The notes beneath the pieces were generated by a model. It was not told the DNA's origin, did no database searches, and saw only the letters and a program-made list of their open reading frames with translations. Of a stretch of 64,000 bases of DNA, positions 48,741 through 60,190 are shown piece by piece. Position 1 is the stretch's first letter, and every line of letters begins with the position of its first letter. The stretch comes from Lateolabrax maculatus (Eukaryota > Chordata > Actinopteri > Acropomatiformes > Lateolabracidae). A program made the translations under genes and the position numbers. Where the stretch lies: positions 1,184,501-1,248,500 of the forward strand of contig CM062196.1 in assembly GCA_031216445.1 (NCBI GenBank). The letters run 5' to 3'.

Positions 48741-49584
48741 CTATTTTTTACTCAGGCCTGATAGGAAGCAGTGGTACGAGGCTGCAGGGTGTGTCTGAGA
48801 TGCAGCTCTTCATCGTTTACTTTGTTACATCATGTGTGAAAAAACAGCCTCCATCATGTAACTTTAAGATTTCCGGGAAGTATAACCTTAATGCAATGCA
48901 TGCTGGGAAGTAAATGTTTCTAGATAGCTTACTATGATGAGTTATGTAAAGGATCCATCTTACATTTAGTCAACTGAACTCATGATTAGAAGTTCTGAAA
49001 GTGATAATTAAACAATTCAAACATTTCTAGTTACACAGTTGTTAATAAAAATAAATAATTTATTATGGGATTTTACAGTCCTAAAGAACAAGTTAACAGA
49101 ACTTTCTCTCTTGACAATGACTCAGTGATCACGACTCACTGTGGTTAAAACATGAGAGGAGGTTTATGTGGTTTTACTTTATTTATTTGATCATCTAGGT
49201 TTTATAGCTAACACCTTGTCCTAGTTATTTATGCCAGAAAACACAAACTGGTGTTTTTACAGCATGAACTGTGTCCCAGAGTATCAACAGGCAGCACAAG
49301 TTCATTCTGAACATTATATTAAACACGTCAACATGTATGAAAATATACCAGACACTGGGTAAACTTCACGTGTGTGACATTAGTACAAAAACTCACATAA
49401 CAAACTGTCAAGACAGATTTAATAAGTGTTTTTATCTGCATCCAAAGCAGCAGTCTGTTCACCAGATATCTGCTGATATCTTTTATTTATTTTTCTGCAC
49501 ATGTAAAGATGTCTTAATGATCTTTTTGACTTTTTGATGCTCATGTTAGATATTAAAAACCCTCTTCCTCTTCCTCTGTTCCAG

Positions 49585-49837
49585 ATGGCTCTCAGTTGTC
49601 TGCGGTCCTCTGTCCCAAACAGCAGTAACGGGACGGTGCTGTACGATGCCAGCAGCGATGAAGGTCACCTGTATATAAGTATTGGTCGACCTGCACTCTG
49701 CTCCTCCACTGCACCTCCAAACTCCAGCTGTGTGGTGTGTTTCAACAAGTTCCTCTACGCCGTTTGTTCCAAACTGCTGGAGAAGGTGACGCTGGCGATG
49801 GAGGGAGGAGGTCGACCAGTAGACCTTATAAAGAGCG
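49585..49837 (+). CDS. Gene B coding exon 1
   Basis: It begins with ATG directly after TGTTCCAG and encodes MALSCLRSSVPNSSNGTVLY to PVDLIKS, with donor AGCG|GTAAGA, phase 1. The other two frames are closed within the exon, so the frame is unambiguous. A near-identical copy lies at 61,715-61,967. Confidence 0.78.
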
Positions 49838-50972
49838 GTAAGAGCTGAACCGAAGCTGACTGACGCTTATTTACGCTTTAATCTCAAATTAATATAATCC
49901 AGAGGTCAGAGGTCAACTCAGAATACAGCCATCCCAGTGAACATAAGTGAAGCTGTTGATGTGACGGTTGTCTGTTGTTGCAGGGTGCCCCGGACTTCTT
50001 GGTGATGGTGAGTATCTTCTAGATCTGATATATTTACGTCATGAGTTCTGGACGGCGGAGCGAAAGTCTGTCGGGAACACGTCTCTATAACAGACGCTCC
50101 TTTATATCTTTCAGCCTCAAATACAACTGCTGACTCATCTGGAAGCCACGGAGGTGAGGAGCACGACCTGAACAGAAAAAGTTTCCATCGCACAAACTGA
50201 GCTAATCTGCTAATCGGGCTTGTTTATTGTTTATATGCTAATTTACTAAGAAAATGTTTCAAACTAGTGATTTACTAAAACAGGTTGCAGCATTAAAACT
50301 TAAAAACTTTAGTTATGTGTAACTGTGTTGATAAGAAACCTTTGTAGCCTGTCCTCTGGCTCTGTCCAAAGTTGTTTTATTTAATCAAAGTTTATTTATA
50401 TGTGTAGCATGAACTAATGCCACATACCTCACTGTATATAAGATAGTTTGCAATGTCTGTGTCCCTAGATGGGCATTTATAATACACTAAACTCAACAAG
50501 AAAATATGTACAGAGCAGCACAAAACACAAACAATGAAATTACCATACTAGATGAAAATCGGCCGTGAGTGCATGACTCACTCTCTGTAAAAGCTGGGGT
50601 GTGAATGTTAACACCTTTTGATATAACCCCTTTGGATTTCCTGTACTGTCAGTCAGAGCTCTTCCTTCCTCGTCTCTCACTTCTCTTTTCTTCTGTCTGA
50701 TAGGTGCTTGGCCGTGGTGGCTGGCCATCCTCCTCATCCTCGTCCTCATCATCATCATTATCATTGTGACTTCCTTCAGAGACGGTTGTAATAACCCGAA
50801 TGGGTAAGACCAAGTTTGTGTCTTAAAGTATTCTGTATTTCTCTGCGGAGGATCTCTTCTGAACATCATGTTTTATCTCCATGACGACAGGAACCTGAAT
50901 GAACAGCCGGAGACTGAAGAGCTCAACTCCACTGAGAAGAAGCCTGTCGCTGAAGCTGCAGAAGCTGTATGA
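49585..50972 (+). CDS. Gene B: unrecognised single-pass membrane protein (whole span, 5 coding exons)
   Basis: Joining 49585-49837, 49984-50007, 50115-50153, 50704-50803 and 50891-50972 gives 498 nt, or 165 residues, with GT-AG junctions in phase (1, 1, 1, 2). The ectodomain has six cysteines (5, 39, 49, 52, 61, 86) and four sequons (N12, N15, N46, N95), then WPWW, an Ile-rich transmembrane helix (about 110-130), and an acidic 35-residue tail (TEELNSTEKKPVAEAAEAV) with no tyrosine. No signal peptide follows the first ATG, so either it inserts N-terminus-out by its single helix or a signal exon was missed upstream. The block EGHLYISIGRP ... NSSCVVCFN parallels gene A. The family is not recognised. 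An ATTAAA about 95 nt after the stop may end the transcript. Confidence 0.75.
49984..50007 (+). CDS. Gene B coding exon 2 (micro-exon)
   Basis: Twenty-four nucleotides after TTGTTGCAG, encoding GCPGLLGD (first codon split), with donor GATG|GTGAGT, phase 1. Confidence 0.6.
50115..50153 (+). CDS. Gene B coding exon 3
   Basis: Thirty-nine nucleotides encoding ASNTTADSSGSHG, a Ser/Thr-rich stalk with one sequon. Acceptor CTTTCAG, donor GGAG|GTGAGG, phase 1. Confidence 0.65.
50704..50803 (+). CDS. Gene B coding exon 4 (transmembrane)
   Basis: One hundred nucleotides after CTGATAG, encoding GAWPWWLAILLILVLIIIII to CNNPN. The poly-Ile stretch arises from an ATC-rich trinucleotide run. The donor is AATGG|GTAAGA, phase 2. 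Confidence 0.78.
50891..50972 (+). CDS. Gene B coding exon 5 and stop
   Basis: Eighty-two nucleotides after GACGACAG, encoding NLNEQPETEELNSTEKK to EAAEAV, with TGA at 50970-50972. Acidic cytoplasmic tail. Confidence 0.75.
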
Positions 50973-53290
50973 GAGTGCACATGCATTTATTCTCTTTAAA
51001 TATACTTTTTTAATATTATCTAGAACATTGATGAATTACACTGAATTTTGTAATTTACAATTGTATTAAAATTAAATGCATCAAAGTTTTAACCTTTTCA
51101 TTATTGCGTCATTATTCTAACTTTGTATTTTCCATCCATTTATTCAAAATCAGGCAAGTCAGTGACGTCAAATTCACCATTTCTCTTTAGCTTTGGAGCA
51201 TCACAACAAATTTAACTGTAAAGTGTAATTATGTTTTATTTACAGTTTAAAAGTAAAGCTATAGAAAAACATGAAAATGGAAAATGAACACACATTAACA
51301 AGACAAGCTTCCACACAAGTAAAAATGAAAAGCTGTAATTTCCCTGTAAGTAGGAACAAGTTTGTGTTGTGTGCTGACACGATCATTGTATGTAATGTTG
51401 TTCCAGATGTTTATGCAAACTGAGAAAGGTTGAAACCAAGTCGTGTTTCCAGTTGCCTCATTTTCCTGTGAGTCACTCAACCTTTATAATACTTTAACTT
51501 ATTATATAATACATGCACACACGTGTATATACATATGTATATGTGTATATATATATACACACAAATTTCTAGTTTTAGCCATTGCGTCATTTTTTAGAGA
51601 TTTTATTAATTCAGGTCTCTTCTACTACACTTATATTACTGTATGCTTTACACACTAAATGTTTTTTCATCACATTCTGCCAAACGTTTATTTATAATCA
51701 GACACATGAAGACACAGGTGGAAACCAGCAGAAGAGGGAGGAGGTGAGAACTCTCCCTCCTCTGACCTGAGCGATCAGATCTCAGTGCCTCTTGGATGCT
51801 TTCGCACCGGAACTTGTTGCTGTCCACATGAATTGAAAGTTGGGTGGAATAAAAACCACTTTTTAAAAGTCACTCATCTTATTCATGCATGTCATGTCTG
51901 ATGACTCATTCAGATCCTGATATAAAGTTCCTCTTCAGTCCGCCTCCACCTTCAGGCTGTGTGTATTTGGCTGTAACTCCTCTTTGCGTGTTGTGGCGAC
52001 CCCAGATGTTCCCCATTGATTGATTAATATGTCAGAAACTAGTGGAAATGGACCAGAGGTTTCCCCACGAACCCAGTGACCTCTTCAAAGACGCTCAGTT
52101 CAAACAGCAAAAGACATTTCCAAACATTTTACATATAACTACTGACACGATAAGACTGTTAAAAACGGTCACAAACTGTTCATCTACATCACAGGTGTCA
52201 AACTCCCTCAGCCAGGTGTAATTATATATGCAGAAATGCAGATTTGAGCTGCTCAGTAATCCGTTTGCAGTTGACGTGGAAACAACCACGCTTCAGACCG
52301 ACTCACTGCCCAGCTGCTCAATGTCTCTTGGATGAAGATGAACAAATCACCACTCAGGAGAACACCTTCACTCCATCCTGAGGATCTCCTCAGCTGGGAG
52401 CCTGATCACTGCCCCCCCTCCCATCTAAGAGGAGATGCCAGGTATCTGGCTTGAACCAATCAGAGTGCAGCAAACTGAGCCGGAATGAACGTTGTCTTTA
52501 TGCACTTTTTCTACTCCAAAGCATGGACTGTTAACAGTTGAAAGATTGCTTTTTCATTGAAGGAAATTATTGTTATTTTTGGTTGTTTTGTTGTTGGCCT
52601 GTGAAAAAATTACATTAAAAAGGAACTCGAAAGGCGACAGAGAGAGAGAGAGATAATAAGAAACGAATACACTGCCACCTGGTGGAGATCACAGGATGTT
52701 TTGTGTCTCTTGTCCCGCTGGACCAAAGAACCGAGCTGCGGTTTGTTTTTATTTAACTTCAAATCCAAAAGAAAATTAACTATGAACTCTGACTGAAATC
52801 CACATTAAATCATAAAACAGCCTGGCTAAAAAAAAAAGAAGATAAATATGCAATAACTTCTGTTTAATATTCAGCTGAACTGATCAATTTGCTCTTAAAT
52901 TTCTCATTTTCTGATACAGATAAAACGTCCAACTTCAGGTTTCTTGTTTTAATTTTTACAATTATTCCTGTATTTAAATAATACATATATTGGACTAATA
53001 TAAATTACAATTAATAGAACTCAGATGTTTGATTACTTTATTGATTAAAGCCTGTCAGTGACAAAATACAGCCACTAGATGGAGCCAAAGATACAGCAGA
53101 TATCTTATTAAAGTTACATTTTAAATGTAAATGTTAAACTACAGCATTCACTACTGTTGTTTCTACTGCAGCTGTTGCTGCTGTTAATGTTAATATCTGC
53201 TGATGTGGATGAACTCACCATCTGAGAGAAGTTCTGGGCATTCTGTAAAAAAACAGATCGGGGTTACTATTACTAAAGCATTGTGTGTAC
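50973..53290. other. Gene B 3' flank and intergenic stretch
   Basis: ATTAAA at 51,065 and 51,071 are possible polyadenylation signals. A TA/CA-rich tract lies at about 51,515-51,562 and a short (AG)n at about 52,640-52,654. No gene is visible. Confidence 0.5.
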
Positions 53291-53294
53291 TTCT

Positions 53295-54000
53295 AGACCA
53301 CAAGTTTCACAAACAAAGGCAGCTTTCTTCTCATCAAGTGAGGACTCATCCAAAAGCTTTTCTCTTGTGTCCACAGATCTTAAGTCCAATGGCAGAGATC
53401 TCCAAAGTTCAGGAGCTATAACCTCGAAAGCTCCTTTAGTTCAGAGTCTGGAGGGAGGAACAGCCAACAAACCTGGTCAGAGGACCTCCGGTTCCTCCTG
53501 CTGTCCTTCAGCTGCAGCAGCTCTGTAATGGAGGCAGGAGCCAAGAATCTATCTTTACACGTTCCTGCACACACTGCACAACTTTTTGATTTTCAAAACA
53601 GATACCACTGTATTATGGTTTCAGGTTGACTGTGAAGCGTTTCTAAGAAAATGATGCACATTGATTCAAAGTGCGAATAGCAGGGATTTGTTTCTGACTC
53701 ATTTACTGTAGGTGGCAGTGGTACTCAAAGTGTTTTCAGGTCCGACACACTGCTCAGATTTCCCTAATGTAGATAATATTAGAGCACATGTAACATGTGA
53801 TGACAAAATAAACAATTTACAATTTTTTTATTTGTTGTCACGGTGTGACTGCTGGCTACTTTTAAAACACTGCGTATTTGTAAGATCCATCATTAAAATA
53901 AACTACTGCTACTACATCTAGTCCACAAGTTTTACCAAGAAAGGCGGCTTTCCCCTCATCAAGGGTTGTCTCATCCAAAAGCTCTTCTTCTGAGTCAGAG
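53295..54000 (-). pseudogene. Two related minus-strand coding-like relics with a Cys-x-x-Cys-Gly motif
   Basis: About 80 bp at 53,295-53,375 and 53,916-54,000 are related direct copies, roughly three-quarters identical. Read on the minus strand they give LLDESSLDEKKAAFVCETCG and LLDETTLDEGKAAFLGKTCG, each followed by a similar short continuation. The shared reading frame, with conservative changes, suggests decayed coding exons of an unknown protein. In the second copy the first Cys of CxxC is Gly. Confidence 0.3.
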
Positions 54001-55446
54001 TTCAAATGTATTACATCACAATGTAAAAGAAGTGATTGCAAACGTTTCCATCAGTCCAGAAATAACAGTTTACTGTCACGTGGAACAAAGAAAGGCAGCA
54101 AATCCTCACATTCGATGAGCCAAAACTAAAGAATTTGTCACTTTTGCCTTTGAAAAATTTCTTAGTTGAATGACTAATCAGTGAATGAACTAAACATTTC
54201 AGCTCTAAAGACCACAAAGTTTTCTTTACATTCGGTACTACAAATACTATAAAACTGTATCTCATGTTAAAGATATTCTTTTATTGCTTTGTATATTGTT
54301 TATATAGTAAACTATGTAGTTGTATAGTGTGTAGATAGTAGTAGTCTTTTTTTCAATATTCTAAATAATTGTTGCATTGTAAACCTTTGGCTAACATGTT
54401 CTTTGCATTTCTGTAAGTAGTCGGCATGAGAAATAATTTGGCACATTGACATTTGAAAAATAATTTAAATACAGACTGAGGTGAGAAACCTGAGTCAGTG
54501 AGTCACACAAACTGGAAATCAGCTGTTTGGAGTGATGTCAGATATTTCAGTGCATAACATCGCTGCAGAACTGGAGTGAAAGTTTCCATCTCATTTCTGT
54601 GGTAAAACCACAGAAAAAAAACTGCTATGAACAAAGACAAAAAAAAACGATTAAACTATTGACATACAGAAAGGAGTATTATGTGGAAATGAGTCAGATC
54701 AGTGATGTAAGTGTGTGCGTGGATGTGTGAAGAAAGTTGCTCACTGAAAACAAAGCAAACTAAACAGCAAAACAGAGGAGACCATGCAGGAGCTGAGCGA
54801 GAGAGGGACTGAACAGTCCAGGTGAACAGAAAACTAACTTTTATCTCATATTTCTGCTTGTTTGTGTTGTAAAGAAGGTTCCATATAAGATGATGTCGCT
54901 TTCTGTCGGGTCAGCGATGGTCTGTGGGATTGTGGGAGATGCTGTTTGTTAAAGGATGGTAAAAACAGAACCATTAAATAAACCAAAAGGCTCAAAGTGG
55001 AGAAAGTCTCTGTTTCCAGGCTGGACCGGTGGTGCCCAGTGTTCCCCCTCCGTTTGGTCTGTCAGGTGTCAGAGCAGCACTCTTAAAACATATTTAAACA
55101 CCTCATAAGAAACACATGAACCTCATGATTCTAAGAATCTGGAGGTGATAATAGGACTTCACCATGGAAACCCCCCACCAATGCTTTATCCTTTTTCACT
55201 CAGACTTAATCAAAAATGATCTCTGTTCCAACAATAGACAGCAAGTGCTGGAAATTCAGCCTGTTAGATCATCTATAGGCTGCCTGTAGCTTAAGTGGAG
55301 TCTTTTAATAGCTTTTCTGTCGCTTCACAATAATTATAATCCGTAGAATTCTTGGCCTGAACATATTCCTCTTCTCTGGCTGACAAACACTGTCATCAAG
55401 TTGTAATTGGGCTTTCTTATAATCTTTAGTTATTGATTTATTTATA

Positions 55447-55504
<58 letters not shown>

Positions 55505-55840
55505 GTGTGTGTATCTGGCTTTGTATTTTATCCTTCTGCCTTGTAGTTTCATGAGCTTATTTTCACCCTATGAAAATGATGGATGAAATGCTTTTCATGT
55601 TCAAAGTCTCTAATAAACCTGTCTGTGTCCAGGCTCACATGTGCAGATAGTTTCTGAAGAAAGTCTCATTGATTGCTGATATTTTACTGAATTGAACTAA
55701 TCCCAGTTAATATTTCCTCAGATTGTTGTGTTCAGTTTGTGTGATTTCTTTATTCCCAACATTACGTGTAAGAGCAGTAACAGTTGTGATAATCGGGATA
55801 TAGATTACAAACGGAAATTCATCAATACGAATCGGGAGCG
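54001..55840. other. Intergenic stretch
   Basis: It contains a (TA)n tract at about 55,460-55,497 and no confident gene. A short segment at 54,784-54,821 (ATGCAGGAGCTGAGC and onward to TCCAG|GTGAAC) looks like a possible first exon encoding MQELSERGTEQS, but nothing downstream supports it. Confidence 0.4.
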
Positions 55841-55844
55841 CGCA

Positions 55845-55863
55845 CCCCCCCCCCCCCCCCCCC
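55845..55863. repeat. Poly-C tract (19 C)
   Basis: Nineteen C immediately upstream of the second CpG-rich promoter-like segment. Confidence 0.95.
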
Positions 55864-56155
55864 ACAGTTCCTCTGTGAACGCGACACAGAGGAACTGTCT
55901 TTACGGGACCGTAAAGACAAGCTTTGTACGCATTTTAAATGTGTTTAAAGTATGTTTTTGGAGGAAGAGACTTCCCTGCCGGACAGAAGGTGGATTTATC
56001 TTCGAAGATGTGGAGTTTCCTCGCTGGTTCGGGACGTTTCCGAGCGGATTTTAACCGGACACGGATCTGAGTGTGAGGCCGCGACACTGTAACACAGATG
56101 GTCTGGGGAAGCTTTCTCTCTTTAAAATGGCGGCTGCTCCATTCAGCTCGGGTGA
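55864..56155 (+). promoter_or_regulatory. Second promoter-like segment, related to that of gene B
   Basis: GCCGGACAGAAGGTGG, GGATTTATCTTCGAAGATG and TCGGGACGTTTCCGAGCGG match 46,400-46,480 in order with moderate divergence. An AAAATGGCGG (YY1-like) site lies at 56124-56133, followed by a donor AGCTCGG|GTGAGT near 56,152. It would be the first exon of a paralogue whose ATG exon is the copy at 61,715, though the short frame starting at this ATG (MAAAPFSS) ends in phase 1 and does not continue the exon frame. Confidence 0.45.
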
Positions 56156-56960
56156 GTTCAGTCTCTTCATCTAACATGTCTGTGTGATTTTAACTTTCAC
56201 AGCGACAGAACAGAGTTTGAAAATGTCCCTGTACTGTACTGTGTAATGCAAAGTAATAATTGAAATGCATTTGCTCATCAAATGTATCAAAGTCATTTTG
56301 ATAGAAGTCCAAATTACTATCAAGTTAAAGAATGACTCGAGGTACTGGGATAGAAAAGAGTCTCCTCTATTCACTGCTTTTATTTTAAAAGAGTAATTAC
56401 ACATTTCCGTCATGTAGGATAAACAGACAAAGATAATACCGAAGGATAAATAAAAGAATAATCAATCATAGAAGCAGGTTGAGATGGTGGAGTCTTTATA
56501 CATTTGGCTTTATGAGTAAAGAATTTGGCTAAAATAAGTTAAACATTAACCATTGGATCCGTTTGTTCATTTGTCTGTGATCTGTATCCAGAACAAGCGG
56601 GTGTAAGAGCATGAAACCAAGAGCTGCTCTGTTGTTTCAATATCACTTTTTCATAAAAAATGCATTTGTTTCTTTCACAGTGAAACTCTTAATCTTAAAA
56701 ATTCTGTGGAAGGGTAAAAATCCTTCATTACCTTTGGTTTTGGTGGAACCTGGTATTTGTAAAACTTTTTTCTCAATTTAGATACTGTCGGTTGGTCAAA
56801 AACATTCAAAATATTATTTGTACTAGACTGAGCAAAGTATAAATCATTTGTTAGAATAGACTTTGTAAATTTGTTTGAACTCCTTTGTATCAAGAAAATT
56901 AATTCCATTTATTAGGAGTGGGGAGATTTTTGGCTGGGATAAGGACTGTCATCAGTTTAA
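56156..56960. other. AT-rich stretch without visible gene
   Basis: Short frames only. Nothing recognisable in either strand. Confidence 0.5.
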
Positions 56961-57310
56961 TCAGAATCAGAAGGGTCCGTGTCAGTGGGGGTCCCGGGCC
57001 TTGTTGATCAGGCTGCAGACGGGAAGAAACTGTTCTTGTGGTGAGAGGTTTTGGTCCTGATGGAGCACAGCCTCCTGCCAGAGGAGAGAGTCTCAGACAG
57101 TTTGTGTCCAGGGTGGGAGGGTCGGCCACAATCTTCCCTGCACGCCTCCGGGTCCTGGAGGTGTACAGGTCCTGGAGACGTGCAGGTCCTGGAGGTGTAC
57201 AGGTCCTGGAGACGTGCAGGTCCTGGAGGTGTACAGGTCCTGGAGAGATGGTAGATTTCAGCCAATCACCCTCTCTGCAGAGCGAATGATACGCTGCAGT
57301 CTGCCATTAG
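56961..57310. mobile_element. LINE-type 3' region fragment with internal 17-bp minisatellite
   Basis: AAGAAACTGTTCTTGTGG, TTTTGGTCCTGATGGAGCAC, GTGGGAGGGTCGGCCACAAT and GCGAATGATACGCTGCAG are in the order I know from a very common fish interspersed repeat. Within it, 57,151-57,246 is a tandem run of GGTCCTGGAGGTGTACA / GGTCCTGGAGACGTGCA units, about 5.5 copies. Confidence 0.6.
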
Positions 57311-57699
57311 TAATTAGATTTAAATTCTCTGAGGTTGCAAACAAAGTCACATTTAAAACAAAAATCATTATGAAGTAATACATCTCCATTTTTTAATCTA
57401 AAAGGTCCATTACACTTCAGATGTTTGAGAACAATTTATTTCATACATATTTGTATGGAACAATAATAATAATATTTGTGTGTGTGTGTGTGTGTATGCA
57501 ATATCTGAAACCTTTTATTGCCTTATTGCCTTGATTGGCCACATTATTTTAAATAATTGTGCAGAATTACCATGAAATGAAGTTGATTTAACTACTACTT
57601 CTTATTTAAATAACCAATAACCTATAATATTTAAAACTTCTATAAAAAACAGTTTCCCCTTTACCACTACCAACCTTCTGTAGATTGAAGAAAAATTAG

Positions 57700-60190
57700 A
57701 AGATAGAGGTGGTTTCAAATTGATTGTATTCATCATTAAAAAGTAGTTACATCATATTAAAACATTACTATGCACAATATAAATCATAGGCTATGTTACA
57801 AAATATAAATTATTACAATAAACAAAACATTCCAAGCACACATTAATTCAAATATATTAGAACCACATATAAAATAAAAACAGTTTAAATTTCAGTTAAG
57901 AGTTTAAATAGTAAAATATCACAAGGAAAATAATTTTGTTAAACATTTAAAATTACTAATACATGTTGGTTAATAGCAGTAACAGAACAGTAGAATAAAG
58001 ATTTTTAATCTTGGCAAACACTTTCTTCAAAATTACTATTTACATCAATTGCATCATTCACTGTGAAGGCGATTGTACATTCTTACCATTTGCTATATAA
58101 TGTTCTTTAAATGAGAGTGTGTGTTTCGTCTGTTTGGGGAAATCAGACACTGCAGAGCCTGAGGCACATCCATTCCTCCACTTGTGATGGTGACTCCATC
58201 CATCTTTATGGATGCTGCACAGCAGGGAGGGGATTCCCTGCATCATGGAAGATTATGTTTGGGAACGAGCTTGTTGGTTCCTTTTGGAAAAGAAACATAC
58301 GTAAGGAGCCTCCCGATAGAGTTTAAGTTATAGGTAATTGACAACACAAAAAAATGACAGTGTGAACATTCAACACATGCCACATCTGAACAGTAAAGGA
58401 ACTTTAGGGCAGGCAGATCAGTATTGCTGCGCCCTTTTGCAGATCTGAAATTTCAGAAGAAATAAATGATCTCAGCATAAAACCATGTAGTTTTATGAAT
58501 ACAATTTTGTGTGAGAGTGCGAGTGCATCTGGGCAGGTAACATACCATCTCTGCTAGATTATCCCTATATATTGCAAAACCAAAAGAAACTGATATTTAC
58601 AAGTTAGTTTCATTTTAAAAACCCGCAACTTCCTCTTTAATTTGGTGCTGAATATGAATAGGGAAAAAACACCAGACAAGACAACAAATGGCACTAAAAC
58701 TGTAAAAAAAAAAATAAAGGTACGGCAGGTAAATGTTAATGTGTGTATTTGTGTCTTCAGGCTTCACGTGTCCTCGGTGCCGTAATGTAGGTGTTGCAAG
58801 TGTTCTCCATTACAAACCTCACAACATCACAAACTGGACATTTGTAGAAGGCTTCCATTACCTCTAAAGGCTTGTTTTGTGTCGATTAAGTTTATGCTTT
58901 GTAGTAGTCCACTGGTCTGTCATCTGAAATGAAAAGAAAGAAAAAATATCAAGTTATTGTTGCCACAAACAAGGCTCTATATCATATTTCAACTTTGCTT
59001 TGCATACAGAAAAGAGGAAACACGTTTCCTGTTCTACTTGTTTTCTCTTTACCTTTTTATTTTTTGATTGTTATAACTTCTGCTTTAAACAGCTTTTAAA
59101 TCCGACATCACTGTACCTGCCTCATCAAACTTTTACCATTACTCAACTGATATTAATAATACATGTGTAATACTGCATGAAGCGCAGTTGGAAAAGTGTC
59201 CCACTTTATATGAAACCCTGCCCCTGAACACCTTCAGTGAAAGTGGGACAAAAGTGCACAAAATACAGTTTCCAGGAAAAAAAGACCTTATTGTTGTTGT
59301 TATTATTATTTTGATCTGAGATCAGAGTCATTAATAAAACATGTCTGCTTTAGCTGAAAAATTAATATATCTTAATGTTTTTTTCCTGAGCACATGTCCA
59401 AAAAAAGGCTGTCACAGTGGCAGTGATGGTTCTTTAACACTTCAATCAGTCTGAACAATAAAACAAGATAACGCTTAAATGTCCCACTTTATTTATTCTG
59501 TTCATTATTATTGTTAATTTCTGTAACTTTATACATTATACTGCACTACATGTGTGATGTGATACAACATAAAGCTCGTAATACTTGTGTACTTTTACTA
59601 CAGATACTAACTGCTAAATTATGTTTATAATAATATAATGGTAATAGTCTATCCTAAGCAGAGTATCCCATAAGAGAAACTGTTATCAGGGTAAAACACC
59701 AGAAGGAGATCAATGCATGTGTCACCATGGAAACAGTGTTACCGCTCCTCATTACTGTGCCAGCTGAACCGCTTCACGACCCCCAGGATAGAGATAAAAC
59801 TACACATCTCAACTCTACGTGTTTTAGAAATTAGATATTTGTAACCACACGTTCTTTCACCAAACTAACAAGCCTCCTCAGGCAGGTTAGGTTAACGTTA
59901 GGTTAACTGACGTTGATAACTATCTAGGTTAACTAACAGCTAATGGTAGTCTAACGTTAGTTTACGATAAGCCAGGTAACCTTACATGTAACATATAACA
60001 CTTTACACTCACCCGGTTAAAACACCGTGATAAAAACACATACAATCTATCTTGTTATTCTTCGTCAGTTGGAAACTTTAACGGCAGGTTTTCCAACTCT
60101 CGCCGGTGGACCCTGAACGGTCTTCACTCGTGGACGTTCTGTGACGACAGTGGCCGACGTTCCCTGTTTAAAAGAAAGCAAGTCTGATGC
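57700..60190 (-). ncRNA. Candidate minus-strand spliced transcript, coding status unclear
   Basis: A CpG-containing segment (about 60,190-60,013) ends at a minus-strand donor ACCGG|GTGAGTG. A strong acceptor (TTTTTTCTTTCTTTTCATTT then CAG) lies at about 58,926. Joining them gives only MCFYHGVLTG then stop. The terminal exon has a 33-codon frame (MEAFYKCPVCDVVRFVMENT onward) with one CxxC, and the rest is AT-rich like a 3' UTR. It could be a lncRNA, or the last exon of a gene whose middle exons I failed to see. Confidence 0.3.

Larger units (their letters stand above)
46870..49584 (+). other. Gene B presumed intron 1
   Basis: It contains a tRNA-derived SINE (minus), a (TTTTATTCTA)n tract, LINE-type 3' ends in both orientations and a TACTT-rich repeat at about 48,280-48,380. 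I looked for an exon with a signal peptide and phase-0 donor and found none that is convincing. Confidence 0.5.

Noticed and set aside
49271..49537. 88-codon frame upstream of the gene B exon, also at 61,402
   Set aside because: Conserved only because the whole 670 bp segment was recently copied. It lies in the presumed intron with ordinary AT-rich composition, and no splice or start context supports it.
57151..57246. CRISPR-like or coding repeat
   Set aside because: 17-bp units without spacers inside a common interspersed repeat. This is a minisatellite in a eukaryotic genome.
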